From positions 186,001 through 250,000 of the forward strand of contig NZ_PVTT01000001.1 of the NCBI RefSeq assembly GCF_003003095.1: a DNA stretch of 64,000 nt, in the 5' to 3' direction. Positions within the stretch are counted from its first letter, which is position 1; each line of letters opens with the position of its first letter. Made by a program: the position numbers and the translations under genes. The notes under the pieces are model-generated. The model was not told the origin of the DNA. It saw only the letters and a program-made list of their open reading frames with translations, and ran no database searches. This DNA is from Hasllibacter halocynthiae. Lineage in GTDB: Bacteria; Pseudomonadota; Alphaproteobacteria; Rhodobacterales; Rhodobacteraceae. Shown here in pieces: positions 26,329 through 35,302 of the stretch.

Positions 26329-28286
26329 CGCGCGGCCTCGATGGCATCCTCGACGGCGCGGGTCGTCAGGATCTCGGGCAGGACGATGCCCTCAGGCGCG
26401 GCGGGCCCATAGACCGCGTTGAAGGGAATGCCGTAGCGGCCGTTCTCGATCAGGTAGTCCAGGATCGCGGGGTCTGGGCGGGTCCAATCGGCGCGCATGG
26501 GCGTCACCTCGTCCAGGAAGGCCGCGCCGTCGAGGACGGCGGCCTCGTTCACCTTGCAGGTCAGGCACCAGTCGGCCGTCACGTCGACGAGGACGACCTC
26601 GCCCCGGACGGCCCGGGCCATGACGTCGCCGCGGTCGAACGGAACCCAGAGCGCGTCGGCCTCCGGCGCGGCGCCAGCCGGGCGGTCCACGGCGAGCGGA
26701 ACGAGAAGTGCGGCCAAGGCCAGCGGCAGGGCGGCCGGCGCGAGGCGGCGCAGCGCCGGGGCGAGGGCGGCGGCCAGCGCCAGGAACGCGACGAGGGCGG
26801 CGGCGGTCTGCCCCGCCACCCCGGACAGGACCCAGAGCAGCCAGAGCGCCGTACCCGCCAGGAGGAGCGCGAGGACCCCCTTCAACGCCAGCATCCAGCG
26901 CCCGGGCCTGGGTAGCAGGCGCACTGCGCCGGGGAAAGCCGCGACGAGGAGGTAAGGGAGCGCGAGGCCGACGCCGAGCGCCCCGAACACCGCCAGGATG
27001 ACCGGTCCGCCGGAGGCGAGCGCGAAGGCCACCGCCGTGCCCAGGAACGGCGCCGAGCAAGGCGTCGCGAGGATCGCCGCGAACGCCCCCGTGGCGAAGT
27101 CGCCCGCCAGGCCCCCGTGCCCGCGCGACAGGAACGTCGAGAGGGCCGGGGGAAGGCGCAGCTCCCACAGCCCCGCTAGGTTCGATGCGAACAGCGCCAG
27201 GATCGCGACGAGGGCCGCCAGAAAGACGGGCGACTGGAACTGCATTCCCCACCCCACCGCGAGGCCCGCGGCCCGGGCCGCCCAGGCGACCCCCCCCAGC
27301 ACGACGACGAAGGCGAGTGCCCCGAGGCCGGAGGCGAGGAACCCGGCGCGAACCCGTGCGGGCGACCCGCCGGCGGCCGAGGCGGCATGGGCTAGCTTTA
27401 TCCCCAGAACGGGCAGCACGCAGGGCATGAGGTTCAGCACCGCCCCGCCCGCGAAGGCCAGGATCAGGACCCAGCCCAGGCCGGCGGCCCGGCGCGGCAT
27501 GGAAGGTGCGACGGCGAGGGGTGCGGCGTCCATTCGCCAGCCGGCGTCCCCATCCGTCACGACGATTTCGACCGGACCTTCCTCCGGGTCGGAGGTCAGC
27601 GGGAAGCGCGCGGTGACGGTGGCGCCCTCGGCGGCGATCTCGGGGGCCGCGAAGGCGGTCCGGCCGGCGACGGGGAACACGTCCGGCGCGGCGAGGGTGC
27701 GGGGCGCTTCGATCCGCACGGTCAGCGCGTCCTCGTCCATGTGCGCCTGGGCCCGCCCCCCCTCTTCCGGAACGGCCGCGGCCGCGGCGGCGATCAGCGC
27801 GGCAGAGGCCGGATCGGCCGAGGCGAGGCCCGCGGGCAGATCGAGGGCGAGGGTCATCTCCTCGGGCACGCAGATTTCCGCGCAGACGAGGAAGTTTGCG
27901 TCGAGGCGCAGGCGCGCCGCCTCGCCCGGGCGCTCCAGCGCGATGCGGACCGGCAGGACCAGGCGGCCCTCGTAGCCGAAGTTCTCGATCCCGAAGGCGG
28001 TGAAGCGTGTGGGTGCGGGCCAGAGGATCTGCGCGCCGGCCACGTTCTCGGACCGCGACCAGTCGAGGCGCGGGGGCAGCCCCACCTCGCCCGGCGAGCG
28101 CCAGTAGGTCTTCCACCCCCCAGCGAGGTTCATGTCCACCGCTGCGGACAACGTCCCTGCGTCGGGCGCGACCGCGTTCTCGGCCGAGATCAGCCGCGTC
28201 TCGGCCACCGGGGTGACGTGTGCCTCGCCCGTGGCCGCGAAGGCGGCCCAGGGAAGGAGCAGCAAGAGAACGAGCGCGCGGAGCAT
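26325..28286 (-). CDS. DsbD/ScsB-type thiol:disulfide electron transporter
   Basis: A 653-residue inner-membrane protein. After a signal peptide (MLRALVLLLLLPWAAFA) comes a periplasmic domain of about 250 residues related to DsbD-alpha/ScsB. Next is an eight-helix core with the redox cysteines in LNLMPCVLPVLGIK and ATPCSAPFLG, and a C-terminal thioredoxin-like domain with TADWCLTCKVNE. It moves electrons from cytoplasmic thioredoxin to periplasmic partners. Its position opposite ccmF-ccmG-ccmH suggests CcmG as one partner, but that is inference. The start at 28286 is where the signal peptide begins. Confidence 0.87.
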   Translation of the reverse strand: MLRALVLLLLLPWAAFAATGEAHVTPVAETRLISAENAVAPDAGTLSAAVDMNLAGGWKTYWRSPGEVGLPPRLDWSRSENVAGAQILWPAPTRFTAFGIENFGYEGRLVLPVRIALERPGEAARLRLDANFLVCAEICVPEEMTLALDLPAGLASADPASAALIAAAAAAVPEEGGRAQAHMDEDALTVRIEAPRTLAAPDVFPVAGRTAFAAPEIAAEGATVTARFPLTSDPEEGPVEIVVTDGDAGWRMDAAPLAVAPSMPRRAAGLGWVLILAFAGGAVLNLMPCVLPVLGIKLAHAASAAGGSPARVRAGFLASGLGALAFVVVLGGVAWAARAAGLAVGWGMQFQSPVFLAALVAILALFASNLAGLWELRLPPALSTFLSRGHGGLAGDFATGAFAAILATPCSAPFLGTAVAFALASGGPVILAVFGALGVGLALPYLLVAAFPGAVRLLPRPGRWMLALKGVLALLLAGTALWLLWVLSGVAGQTAAALVAFLALAAALAPALRRLAPAALPLALAALLVPLAVDRPAGAAPEADALWVPFDRGDVMARAVRGEVVLVDVTADWCLTCKVNEAAVLDGAAFLDEVTPMRADWTRPDPAILDYLIENGRYGIPFNAVYGPAAPEGIVLPEILTTRAVEDAIEAAR

Positions 28287-28461
28287 GGGTCCGCTGTTGG
28301 CGGCCCCGGCGCCGTTTTGCAAATCAGGAGCATGTTAGGGAATGTGACAGGGCGCCCGCCGATCGCGGCCATTCGAACGGACCGCGCCGGTGAAGGCCGT
28401 TCCTGCGATGACCGGCAGGGGCCTTCGGCGACGACGATAGGGTCCGCATGCATGGGAGTCG

Positions 28462-28536
<75 letters not shown>

Positions 28537-28660
28537 AGCGGGGCGGCCTCTAGCCGGGGCGGAGCGTCCGCGCAAGGGCGGCCGGGGGGATTCGGGGGGC
28601 GTCGCTGGACGGGCCCGGCGGGGGCGGCTAGACGAGGCGGGAACCCGGGTGGGGCGAGGC

Positions 28661-28807
28661 ATGTCCGACGATCGGTCGAAGGATCCGAAGGCGGCGCGTG
28701 AGGCGCGGCTGAAGGCGGCGCTGAAGGCCAACATGGGCCGGCGCAAGGCGCAGAGGCGCGCCCGGGACGAGGCGGAGAAGCCCGAACGGGCCGGGGAGCG
28801 GGACTGA
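28661..28807 (+). CDS. Small conserved protein upstream of murA
   Basis: A 48-residue, highly charged, mostly helical protein beginning [24 protein letters not shown] and continuing with an Arg/Lys-rich stretch ([13 protein letters not shown]) and an acidic tail. I recall similar short proteins in front of murA in Rhodobacteraceae. The stop overlaps the murA start by one base (TGATG), so translation is probably coupled, which supports it being real. There is no known function. It is below usual ORF length cut-offs and easily missed. Confidence 0.7.
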   Translation: MSDDRSKDPKAAREARLKAALKANMGRRKAQRRARDEAEKPERAGERD

Positions 28808-30075
28808 TGGACCAGATCGTGGTGCGCGGCGGGGGCGAGTTGAACGGCCGTATCCCCATCGCCGGAGCGAAGAACGCAGCCCTGACGCTGATGCCCGCCA
28901 CGCTGCTCTCAGACGAGCCGCTGACGCTGACCAACGCGCCGCGCCTCAGCGACATCCGCACGATGGCGACCCTTCTCGGCTCGCTCGGCTCGGAGGTCGC
29001 GTCCATGGCGGACGGGCGGGTCCTGGCCCTCTCCTCGCATGGGCTGCGAAGCCACCGGGCCGATTACGACATCGTGCGGAAGATGCGGGCCTCGATCCTC
29101 GTCCTCGGGCCGCTCCTCGCGCGGGACGGGCAGGCGGAAGTGTCCCTGCCGGGCGGCTGCGCGATCGGCGCGCGGCCCGTCGACCTTCACCTGCGCGCGC
29201 TCGAGGCCATGGGCGCCGAGCTGGACCTGCGCGACGGCTACGTCCACGCCAAGGCCCCGGGCGGGCTCAAGGGCGGCCGGGTGTCCTTCCCGTTCGTCTC
29301 GGTCGGCGCGACGGAGAACGCGTTGATGGCCGCCACGCTCGCCAAAGGGACGACGGTGATCGCGAACGCCGCGCGGGAGCCGGAGATCGTCGACCTCGCG
29401 CGATGCCTGCGTGCGATGGGCGCGCAGATCGACGGAGAGGGAACCGGCACAATCACCGTGCAGGGCGTCGATCGGCTGGGCGGGGCCACCCATCGCGTCG
29501 TGGCCGACCGGATCGAGTTGGGGACCTACATGCTGGCCCCCGCGATCGCCGGCGGAGAGGTCGTGTTGGAGGGCGGCGCCCTGGAGCTGGTATCGGCCTT
29601 CGTCGAGAAGCTGGCCGGCGCCGGCATCGACGTGGAGGAGGTCGAGGGCGGGCTGAAGGTCACGCGTGCCGACCGCGCAAGGGCGGTGGACGTGACAACC
29701 GAGCCCTTCCCCGGCTTTCCGACCGACCTGCAGGCCCAGATGATGGCGATGCTCTGCACCGCCGAAGGCGTCTCGGTCCTGGAGGAGCGCATCTTCGAAA
29801 ACCGGTTCATGCACGCGCCCGAGCTTGCCCGCATGGGCGCCGGCATCGACGTGAGGGGCGGCACGGCCACCGTCACCGGCGTAGACCGGCTGAAGGGCGC
29901 GTCCGTGATGGCGACGGACCTGCGGGCGTCGGTCTCGCTCATCTTGGCCGGGCTCGCCGCCGAGGGCGAGACGCGGGTGCGGCGGGTCTATCACCTCGAC
30001 CGGGGCTACGAGGCGGTCGAGGAGAAGCTGCGCGCCGTGGGCGCCGACATCGAGCGGGCGCCCGAGGATGCCTGA
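28807..30075 (+). CDS. murA: UDP-N-acetylglucosamine 1-carboxyvinyltransferase MurA
   Basis: A 422-residue enzyme of the first committed step of peptidoglycan synthesis: transfer of enolpyruvate from PEP to UDP-GlcNAc. It has the N-terminal [13 protein letters not shown] segment, the catalytic Cys118 in the [15 protein letters not shown] loop (the fosfomycin-sensitive form), and [14 protein letters not shown]. Length and motifs are standard. It overlaps the small upstream gene by one base and DUF2948 by eight bases, starting a long co-directional block. Confidence 0.97.
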   Translation: MDQIVVRGGGELNGRIPIAGAKNAALTLMPATLLSDEPLTLTNAPRLSDIRTMATLLGSLGSEVASMADGRVLALSSHGLRSHRADYDIVRKMRASILVLGPLLARDGQAEVSLPGGCAIGARPVDLHLRALEAMGAELDLRDGYVHAKAPGGLKGGRVSFPFVSVGATENALMAATLAKGTTVIANAAREPEIVDLARCLRAMGAQIDGEGTGTITVQGVDRLGGATHRVVADRIELGTYMLAPAIAGGEVVLEGGALELVSAFVEKLAGAGIDVEEVEGGLKVTRADRARAVDVTTEPFPGFPTDLQAQMMAMLCTAEGVSVLEERIFENRFMHAPELARMGAGIDVRGGTATVTGVDRLKGASVMATDLRASVSLILAGLAAEGETRVRRVYHLDRGYEAVEEKLRAVGADIERAPEDA

Positions 30076-30523
30076 CGCCCGCTTCGCGGATGGCGACGGC
30101 AGGCCGTTGCGGCTGCTGGCGCGGGATGCCGACGATCTGGGGGTCCTCGCCGCGCTCTGCCAGGACGCCGTCCTGACCGGCGCCGACATGGCATGGGATC
30201 GCAGAAGCCGCACGTTCGGGCTGCTGCTGGGCCGGGTGCGCCGCGAGGTCCCCTCCGATCCGCCCGAACGGGTCCGCGCGGTGCTGGCCTTCGAGGACGT
30301 GACGCGCGTGCAGTCCGACGGCGTCGGCCGGGGCGCCGACGAGGTGCTGTCGCTGCTGGACCTCTCGTGGGAGGGTGGCGAGGACTGCGCCGGCGTCCTG
30401 CTGCTCACCTTCGCGGGGGACGGCGCCGTCCGGCTGGAGGTGGAGGCGCTGGGCGCGCAGCTTTGGGACGTGACGAAGCCCTATGCCGCCGTCTCGGGGA
30501 AGATTCCCGACCATTCGGACTAG
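30068..30523 (+). CDS. DUF2948 family protein
   Basis: A 151-residue cytoplasmic protein typical of DUF2948: it begins with a [24 protein letters not shown] segment and ends with [29 protein letters not shown]. The function is unknown. The gene is conserved between murA and hisD in alphaproteobacteria and here starts inside the last codons of murA (8-base overlap), implying co-expression. Confidence 0.88.
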   Translation: MPDARFADGDGRPLRLLARDADDLGVLAALCQDAVLTGADMAWDRRSRTFGLLLGRVRREVPSDPPERVRAVLAFEDVTRVQSDGVGRGADEVLSLLDLSWEGGEDCAGVLLLTFAGDGAVRLEVEALGAQLWDVTKPYAAVSGKIPDHSD

Positions 30524-30594
30524 GGGCCGCGTGAGGGTCCGCACGGCGGCCCTCCGAACGAAGAATCAGGGGATCGGCAGGAGGCGCGGGCGGT

Positions 30595-31893
30595 TTGGGT
30601 CGGATGCTGCGGACATGGGATCACGGGTTCGAGGCGGCCTTCGAGGCGCTGCTGACGGCCAAGCGCGAGGATGCGCCGGAGGTCGACGAGGCCGTCGCCG
30701 GGATCATCGCGGACGTCCGCGCCCGCGGCGATGCCGCGCTGGTCGAGCTGACGGCGCGTTTCGATCGGGTGGATGTCGCGGGGCGGCTGCGGGTCCCGGA
30801 GGGGGAGATCGACGCCGCCCTGGCTGCCGTGCCCGAGGCCGAGCTCGCCGCGCTGCACCTCGCCGCGGAGCGGGTCCGGGCCTATCACGAGCGGCAAGTT
30901 CCCCGCGACGAGAGCTGGGAGGACGAGGCCGGCGCGACCCTGGGGTGGCGCTGGACGCCGGTGGATGCCGCTGGCCTCTACGTGCCGGGAGGTCAGGCGA
31001 GCTATCCCTCGTCGGTTCTGATGAACGCGGTGCCCGCGAAGGTCGCAGGGGTCGCGCGGCTTGCGATGGTCACGCCGATGCCCGAAGGCCGGGTCAACCC
31101 GCTGGTCCTTGCCGCGGCGCGGATCGCCGGGGTGGACGAAGTGTGGCGTGTCGGGGGGGCGCAGGCGGTGGCCGCGCTAGCCTACGGCACCGCGAGCATC
31201 GCCCCCGTCGACAAGATCACGGGCCCGGGCAATGCCTACGTAGCTGCTGCCAAGCGCCGGGTCTTCGGCAAGGTCGGAATCGATTCCATCGCGGGGCCAT
31301 CCGAGGTGCTGGTGATCGCCGATGCTGCCAACGACCCCGATTGGGTGGCCGTGGACCTGATGAGCCAGGCGGAGCACGACGCCTCCGCTCAGGCGATCCT
31401 CGTCACCGACGATGAGGGGTTCGGAACGGCCGTGGCCGCCGCCGTCGCCGCCCGCCTCGAGACGATCGAGCGACGGGCCGTCGCCGGCGCCTCCTGGCGT
31501 GACTTCGGCGCGGTGATCGTCTGCGGGAACCTGTCGGAGGCGGCCGAACTCGCCGACCGGCTCGCACCCGAGCACCTCGAGCTTCTGGTGGAGGACCCGG
31601 ACGCGCTGGCGGCGCGCATCAGGCATGCCGGCGCCATCTTCCTCGGCCGCTGGACGCCCGAGGCGGTGGGCGACTACGTCGCAGGGCCGAACCACGTGCT
31701 GCCGACCTCTCGCACGGCGCGTTTCTCGTCTGGCCTGTCGGTGCTCGACTTCATGAAGCGTACCACGCTGACCCGGATGACGCCGCAGTCCCTCAAGGCG
31801 ATAGGTCCCGCTGCCGAGACGTTGGCCCGAAGCGAGTCGCTCGAGGCGCATGGCTTGTCGGTGGCGCTGAGGCTGGCACAGTTGAACCGATGA
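30595..31893 (+). CDS. hisD: Histidinol dehydrogenase
   Basis: A 432-residue zinc-dependent NAD enzyme for the last two steps of histidine synthesis (L-histidinol to L-histidine). It has VPGGQASYPSSVLMNAVPAKVAG, ITGPGNAYVAAAKRRVFG, DLMSQAEHD (metal ligands Q and H) and the catalytic LAPEHLELL. The TTG at 30595 is the likely start: AGGAGG ends ten bases before it, and it restores the usual 16 residues before FEAAF. The ATG at 30604 is too far from that site. A second HisD-type protein at 61437 lacks some of these features and belongs to another subgroup. Confidence 0.93.
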   Translation: MGRMLRTWDHGFEAAFEALLTAKREDAPEVDEAVAGIIADVRARGDAALVELTARFDRVDVAGRLRVPEGEIDAALAAVPEAELAALHLAAERVRAYHERQVPRDESWEDEAGATLGWRWTPVDAAGLYVPGGQASYPSSVLMNAVPAKVAGVARLAMVTPMPEGRVNPLVLAAARIAGVDEVWRVGGAQAVAALAYGTASIAPVDKITGPGNAYVAAAKRRVFGKVGIDSIAGPSEVLVIADAANDPDWVAVDLMSQAEHDASAQAILVTDDEGFGTAVAAAVAARLETIERRAVAGASWRDFGAVIVCGNLSEAAELADRLAPEHLELLVEDPDALAARIRHAGAIFLGRWTPEAVGDYVAGPNHVLPTSRTARFSSGLSVLDFMKRTTLTRMTPQSLKAIGPAAETLARSESLEAHGLSVALRLAQLNR

Positions 31894-32357
31894 CCCGCCT
31901 CGCCTCCGTCACCATCGACGACAGCGCCCTGCCACCGCCGACGCCCGAGATCGAGCAGGAGCGCAAGGTCGCCGTCTTCGACCTTCTCGAGGACAACGCG
32001 TTCGGGCTTCCGGGCCGCGGGGCCGGGCCCTTCGACCTGACCCTCGCGATCCGCGACCGGCGGCTGGTCTTCGACATCTCCCATGCGGGCGAGGAGGCGG
32101 CGCAGTTCCATCTCGCCCTCGGCCCGTTCAAGCAGGTGGTGAAGGACTACTTCGCCATCTGCGAGGCTTATTTCGACGCGGTGAAGACGCTGCCCCCCTC
32201 GAAGATCGAGGCGATCGACATGGCGCGGCGGGGCATCCACGACGAAGGGGGGCGCGTCCTCCTCGAGCGGCTGGAGGGAAAGGCGGAGACCGACCTGCCC
32301 ACGGCGCGCCGGCTCTTCACGCTGATCTGCGTGCTCCACTTCGGGGCCAGCGGATGA
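31890..32357 (+). CDS. UPF0262 family protein
   Basis: A 155-residue cytoplasmic protein with the UPF0262 pattern: IEQERKVAVFDLLEDNAF near the start and GPFKQVVKDYFAICEAYFDAVKTLPPSKIEAIDMARRGIHDEG in the middle. Its function is unknown. It overlaps hisD by ATGA and the following phosphatase gene by ATGA. This hisD-UPF0262-phosphatase order is widely kept in alphaproteobacteria. Confidence 0.9.
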   Translation: MTRLASVTIDDSALPPPTPEIEQERKVAVFDLLEDNAFGLPGRGAGPFDLTLAIRDRRLVFDISHAGEEAAQFHLALGPFKQVVKDYFAICEAYFDAVKTLPPSKIEAIDMARRGIHDEGGRVLLERLEGKAETDLPTARRLFTLICVLHFGASG

Positions 32358-32806
32358 GCGGCTTCCCGCAGGCCGTCCTCTTCTGCTGCGACCACAACTC
32401 GGTCCGCTCGCCGATGGCGGAGGGCATGATGAAGTCGCTCTACGGCACGAGGGCCTATGTCCAGTCGGCCGGCGTGAAGGGCGAGAGGGAGATCGACGGA
32501 TTCTCCGTCGCGGTGTGCCGCGAGATCGGGGTCGCGCTGGACGCGCATCGCGTCCGCTCCTTCGACCAGATGGAAGCTCTGGGCGACGATCTCGGGGGGT
32601 TCGATCTGATCGTCGCGCTGTCGCCGGCCAGCCAGCACCGGGCGCAGGCGCTGGCAGAGGAGCACGCGCTGTCGGTCGAGTACTGGCCGATCCTCGATCC
32701 CACGGGGCTGGGCGAGGACCGGGAGGCCAAGCTGGCGGCCTACCGCGAGACGCGCGACCAGATCCGCGAGCGCATGGTCAGCCGCTTCGGCGAGCCCGGA
32801 GCGTAG
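32354..32806 (+). CDS. Low molecular weight protein-tyrosine phosphatase family protein
   Basis: A 150-residue protein of the LMW-PTP/arsenate reductase fold. The phosphate-binding loop is C12-D-H-N-S-V-R18-S (CX5R) after a hydrophobic strand, and the C-terminal DPTG (LDPTGLGED) supplies the general acid. It could dephosphorylate tyrosine residues or, less likely, reduce arsenate. Adjacent genes give no arsenic context. It starts within an ATGA overlap with UPF0262 and ends the first half of the block. Confidence 0.85.
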   Translation: MSGFPQAVLFCCDHNSVRSPMAEGMMKSLYGTRAYVQSAGVKGEREIDGFSVAVCREIGVALDAHRVRSFDQMEALGDDLGGFDLIVALSPASQHRAQALAEEHALSVEYWPILDPTGLGEDREAKLAAYRETRDQIRERMVSRFGEPGA

Positions 32807-32864
32807 CCCGCCCGCCACCTCGGGGCCAGCGCGGGGCGACCTCCTCTCGGTCCGACGCCGCGAC

Positions 32865-32893
32865 TTGAAAACCGTGTCCTTCCGTCGCATATG
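32865..32893 (+). promoter_or_regulatory. Probable sigma-70 promoter for infA
   Basis: TTGAAA (32865-32870) and CATATG (32888-32893) are separated by 17 bases and lie 40 bases upstream of the infA start, in a gap of 126 bases that breaks the otherwise overlapping gene block. Confidence 0.55.
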
Positions 32894-32932
32894 CGCCCGG
32901 CCTCCAATCGGAGGCAGCTGCAAGGAGTGCTC

Positions 32933-33151
32933 ATGGCCAAGGAAGAACTGCTCGAATTCCCGGGCGTCGTGAAGGAGCTCCTGCCGAACGCGACGTTCCG
33001 TGTCGAGCTGGAGAACGGCCACGAGATCATCGCGCACACGGCGGGAAAGATGCGCAAGAACCGCATTCGTGTGCTGGCTGGCGACAAGGTACAGGTCGAG
33101 ATGACGCCCTACGACCTGACCAAGGGCCGCATCAACTACCGCTTCAAGTAG
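32933..33151 (+). CDS. infA: Translation initiation factor IF-1
   Basis: A 72-residue S1-fold protein beginning [46 protein letters not shown], the canonical IF-1 sequence. It binds the ribosomal A site during initiation. AAGGAG seven bases before the ATG fixes the start. An ATG 14 codons upstream has no such site. Its TAG stop overlaps the GTG start of maf by one base. Confidence 0.97.
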   Translation: MAKEELLEFPGVVKELLPNATFRVELENGHEIIAHTAGKMRKNRIRVLAGDKVQVEMTPYDLTKGRINYRFK

Positions 33152-33711
33152 TGCGACTGATCCTCGGCTCCGGCTCGCCCCGGCGGCTGGAGCTTCTGGC
33201 GCAGATCGGCGTGGTGCCTGACGAGATCCGCGCTGCCGATATCGACGAGACCCCGCGGAAGGCAGAGTTGCCGCGCCCCTACTGCGTCCGCATGGCGCTT
33301 GAGAAGTCCGAGGCGCTGGAGGTTCGTGCGGGCGAGGTCTTGCTGACTGCCGACACCACAGTCGCCGTGGGCCGCCGCATCCTCGGCAAGCCGTCGGACG
33401 AGAGCGAATGCCGGGCGTTCCTGTCCCTCCTGTCCGGGCGTCGCCACAAGGTCGTGACGGCCGTTGCGATGCGCACCGCCGGTCGCACGTGGCAGCGGGA
33501 CGTCGTCACGACCCTCAAGATGAAGCGGCTGGCGGGCGAGGAGGTCGATGCCTACCTCGGCACCGGCGATTGGAAGGGCAAGGCGGGCGGCTACGGCATC
33601 CAAGGGCCTGCAGCGGCCTTCATCCCCTGGCTGCAAGGATCCTATTCGGCGGTGGTGGGCCTGCCGCTGGCCGAGACGCGGGGGCTGCTGACGGCAGCGG
33701 GCCTGCCATGA
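33151..33711 (+). CDS. maf: Maf family nucleoside triphosphate pyrophosphatase
   Basis: A 186-residue enzyme starting (GTG) [15 protein letters not shown], the Maf hallmark, with the catalytic Asp region [17 protein letters not shown] and the [31 protein letters not shown]-terminal signature. Maf proteins hydrolyse non-canonical or modified NTPs and house-clean nucleotides. The GTG overlaps the infA stop, and the stop overlaps the next ATG (ATGA). Confidence 0.93.
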   Translation: MRLILGSGSPRRLELLAQIGVVPDEIRAADIDETPRKAELPRPYCVRMALEKSEALEVRAGEVLLTADTTVAVGRRILGKPSDESECRAFLSLLSGRRHKVVTAVAMRTAGRTWQRDVVTTLKMKRLAGEEVDAYLGTGDWKGKAGGYGIQGPAAAFIPWLQGSYSAVVGLPLAETRGLLTAAGLP

Positions 33712-34742
33712 AGGGGCGCGTCGCCGCGCTCGGGATCGTGGAGGGGCGCCAGGTCGCGGGCCTCGTCGTCGATGGGCGGGTCGAGGATCTGCTGGTCGAG
33801 GGACCCGGCCTCGCCCCTGGGGCGGTGCTGCGGGGGGTGGTCGACAGGCCGCTGAAGGGCACGGGGGGGGTCATCGTGCGCCTGCCGGGAGGCACTGGTT
33901 TCCTGCGGGGCGCGAGGGGGCGTCGCCCCGGCGAGGCGATCCTCGTTCAGGTCGTCGGCTGGCCCGAAGGTGGCAAGGCCGTACCGCTGACCGACCGCGT
34001 CGTCCTGAAGTCGCGCTACGCGATCGCCACGCCGGGCGCGCCGGGAATCAACGTCTCCCGCGCGATCCGTGACGAGGACATGCGCGACGAGCTGACAGTG
34101 CTGACCCGCGAGGTGCTGGTGGACGCGCCCCTGCCGGACGGGGTGGGACTGATCCTGCGCTCCGCCTGCGAAGGCGCTGACATGGACGCGGTCGCGGCGG
34201 ACGTGGCGGCCGCCGCGGGCCTGGCCGCGCAGGTACTTGGCGATGCCGGGGGTGGGCCCGAACTCCTCGTCGATGGCCCTGACCCTCATGTGGCCGCATG
34301 GCGCGACTGGGATGCGCGGCCCGACGACGCCCCGGATGCGCTAGCTCGGCACGGCGTGCTCGACGCGCTGGACGCGCTCTCCCGCCCCGACATGCCGCTG
34401 CCCGGCGGCGGCACGCTCGCGGTCGAGGCGACGCGGGCGCTGGTTGCTGTGGACGTGGACACGGGGTCCGATCGCTCGCCGGCCGCGGGTCTCAAGGCCG
34501 GGATCGCCGCCATGCGCGAGCTGCCCCGCCAGCTCCGCCTCAGGGGGCTGGGCGGCATGGTGGTCGTGGACCTCGCGCCCGTGCCGAAGAAGGACCGTCG
34601 CCAGATCGAGGCGGCGCTGAAGGCCGCGCTGCGCGCCGACCCGGTCGAGACCTCGGTCGCGGGCTGGACGCCTCTCGGCAATCTCGAGATGACCCGCAAG
34701 CGCGAGCGGCTGCCCCTGTCGGTAGCCCTTTCCCGGCGCTGA
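33708..34742 (+). CDS. Ribonuclease E/G family protein, short form
   Basis: A 344-residue protein related to the catalytic core of RNase E/G. The active-site Asp regions are recognisable in [11 protein letters not shown] and [20 protein letters not shown], with the [14 protein letters not shown] helix between. It is much shorter than RNase G (about 490) and ends without the zinc-link CxxC region. This short form is usual after maf in Rhodobacterales. It probably acts in RNA processing, but catalytic activity is not certain. Confidence 0.85.
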   Translation: MKGRVAALGIVEGRQVAGLVVDGRVEDLLVEGPGLAPGAVLRGVVDRPLKGTGGVIVRLPGGTGFLRGARGRRPGEAILVQVVGWPEGGKAVPLTDRVVLKSRYAIATPGAPGINVSRAIRDEDMRDELTVLTREVLVDAPLPDGVGLILRSACEGADMDAVAADVAAAAGLAAQVLGDAGGGPELLVDGPDPHVAAWRDWDARPDDAPDALARHGVLDALDALSRPDMPLPGGGTLAVEATRALVAVDVDTGSDRSPAAGLKAGIAAMRELPRQLRLRGLGGMVVVDLAPVPKKDRRQIEAALKAALRADPVETSVAGWTPLGNLEMTRKRERLPLSVALSRR

Positions 34743-34776
34743 CCCCACACCCATATCGGCGGAGAAGGAGATGCCG

Positions 34777-34968
34777 ATGGCTTGCCCGATCTGTTCGAAG
34801 GAGGCGGACGCCAAGTACCGCCCGTTCTGCTCCAAGCGGTGCGCGGACGTCGACTTGGGACGCTGGATGACGGGCGCCTATGCTGTCCCCTCGCGCGATC
34901 CCGACGACGCCGAGAAGGCCGCCGACGCGTTCGAGCGCGGCATCGGCGACTATCCGACCCGGCACTGA
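34777..34968 (+). CDS. yacG: DNA gyrase inhibitor YacG (zinc-binding)
   Basis: A 63-residue zinc protein: CPIC near the start and CSKRCADVDLGRW supply four cysteines, the YacG zinc site, followed by GAY and an acidic C-terminus. YacG binds the GyrB C-terminus and inhibits gyrase. The ATG at 34777 is chosen because GAAGGAG ends six bases upstream. An ATG at 34771 sits directly against that sequence. It closes the murA-yacG block before tRNA-Phe. Confidence 0.9.
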   Translation: MACPICSKEADAKYRPFCSKRCADVDLGRWMTGAYAVPSRDPDDAEKAADAFERGIGDYPTRH

Positions 34969-35048
34969 CCGGGCCCCTCTTGCGGCACCTGGGAGGGGTC
35001 GGTAAGGGATGCGGACCCCGCGGAGGCCCAGCTTCCGAAGGACCCGGT

Positions 35049-35123
35049 GCCTGGGTAGCTCAGGGGTAGAGCAGTGGATTGAAAATCCTCGTGTCGGTGG
35101 TTCGATTCCGCCCCCGGGCACCA
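35049..35123 (+). tRNA. tRNA-Phe (anticodon GAA), CCA encoded
   Basis: Acceptor stem GCCTGGG pairs with CCCGGGC (one G-T pair), D arm GCTCAGGGGTAGAGC, anticodon stem GTGGA/TCCTC with a T-T mismatch at the second pair, loop TTGAAAA giving GAA, T arm GGTGGTTCGATTCCGCC, discriminator A and encoded CCA at 35121-35123. Confidence 0.95.
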
Positions 35124-35302
35124 TCTCATCCTATCTGTCCCGCGGTCGCCTCAGCGCCTCTCTGATGGGGCATCTCCGGCGTCATGATTTCGGCGCCGAT
35201 CCTTTTCGGCAGCCGCCTCGTGACGAAGGCGCGCCTCCCGTGCGGGGGGTGCGGTCCGGTCGGCCGCCGGGTCCGGGCGGCACGTGCTGATGCCGGGGGC
35301 GG

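Noticed and set aside
35049-35123. tRNA-Phe as an integration site for a mobile element
   Set aside because: No integrase, no repeat of the tRNA 3' end and no composition shift follows; the next gene is chromosomal dnaE2.
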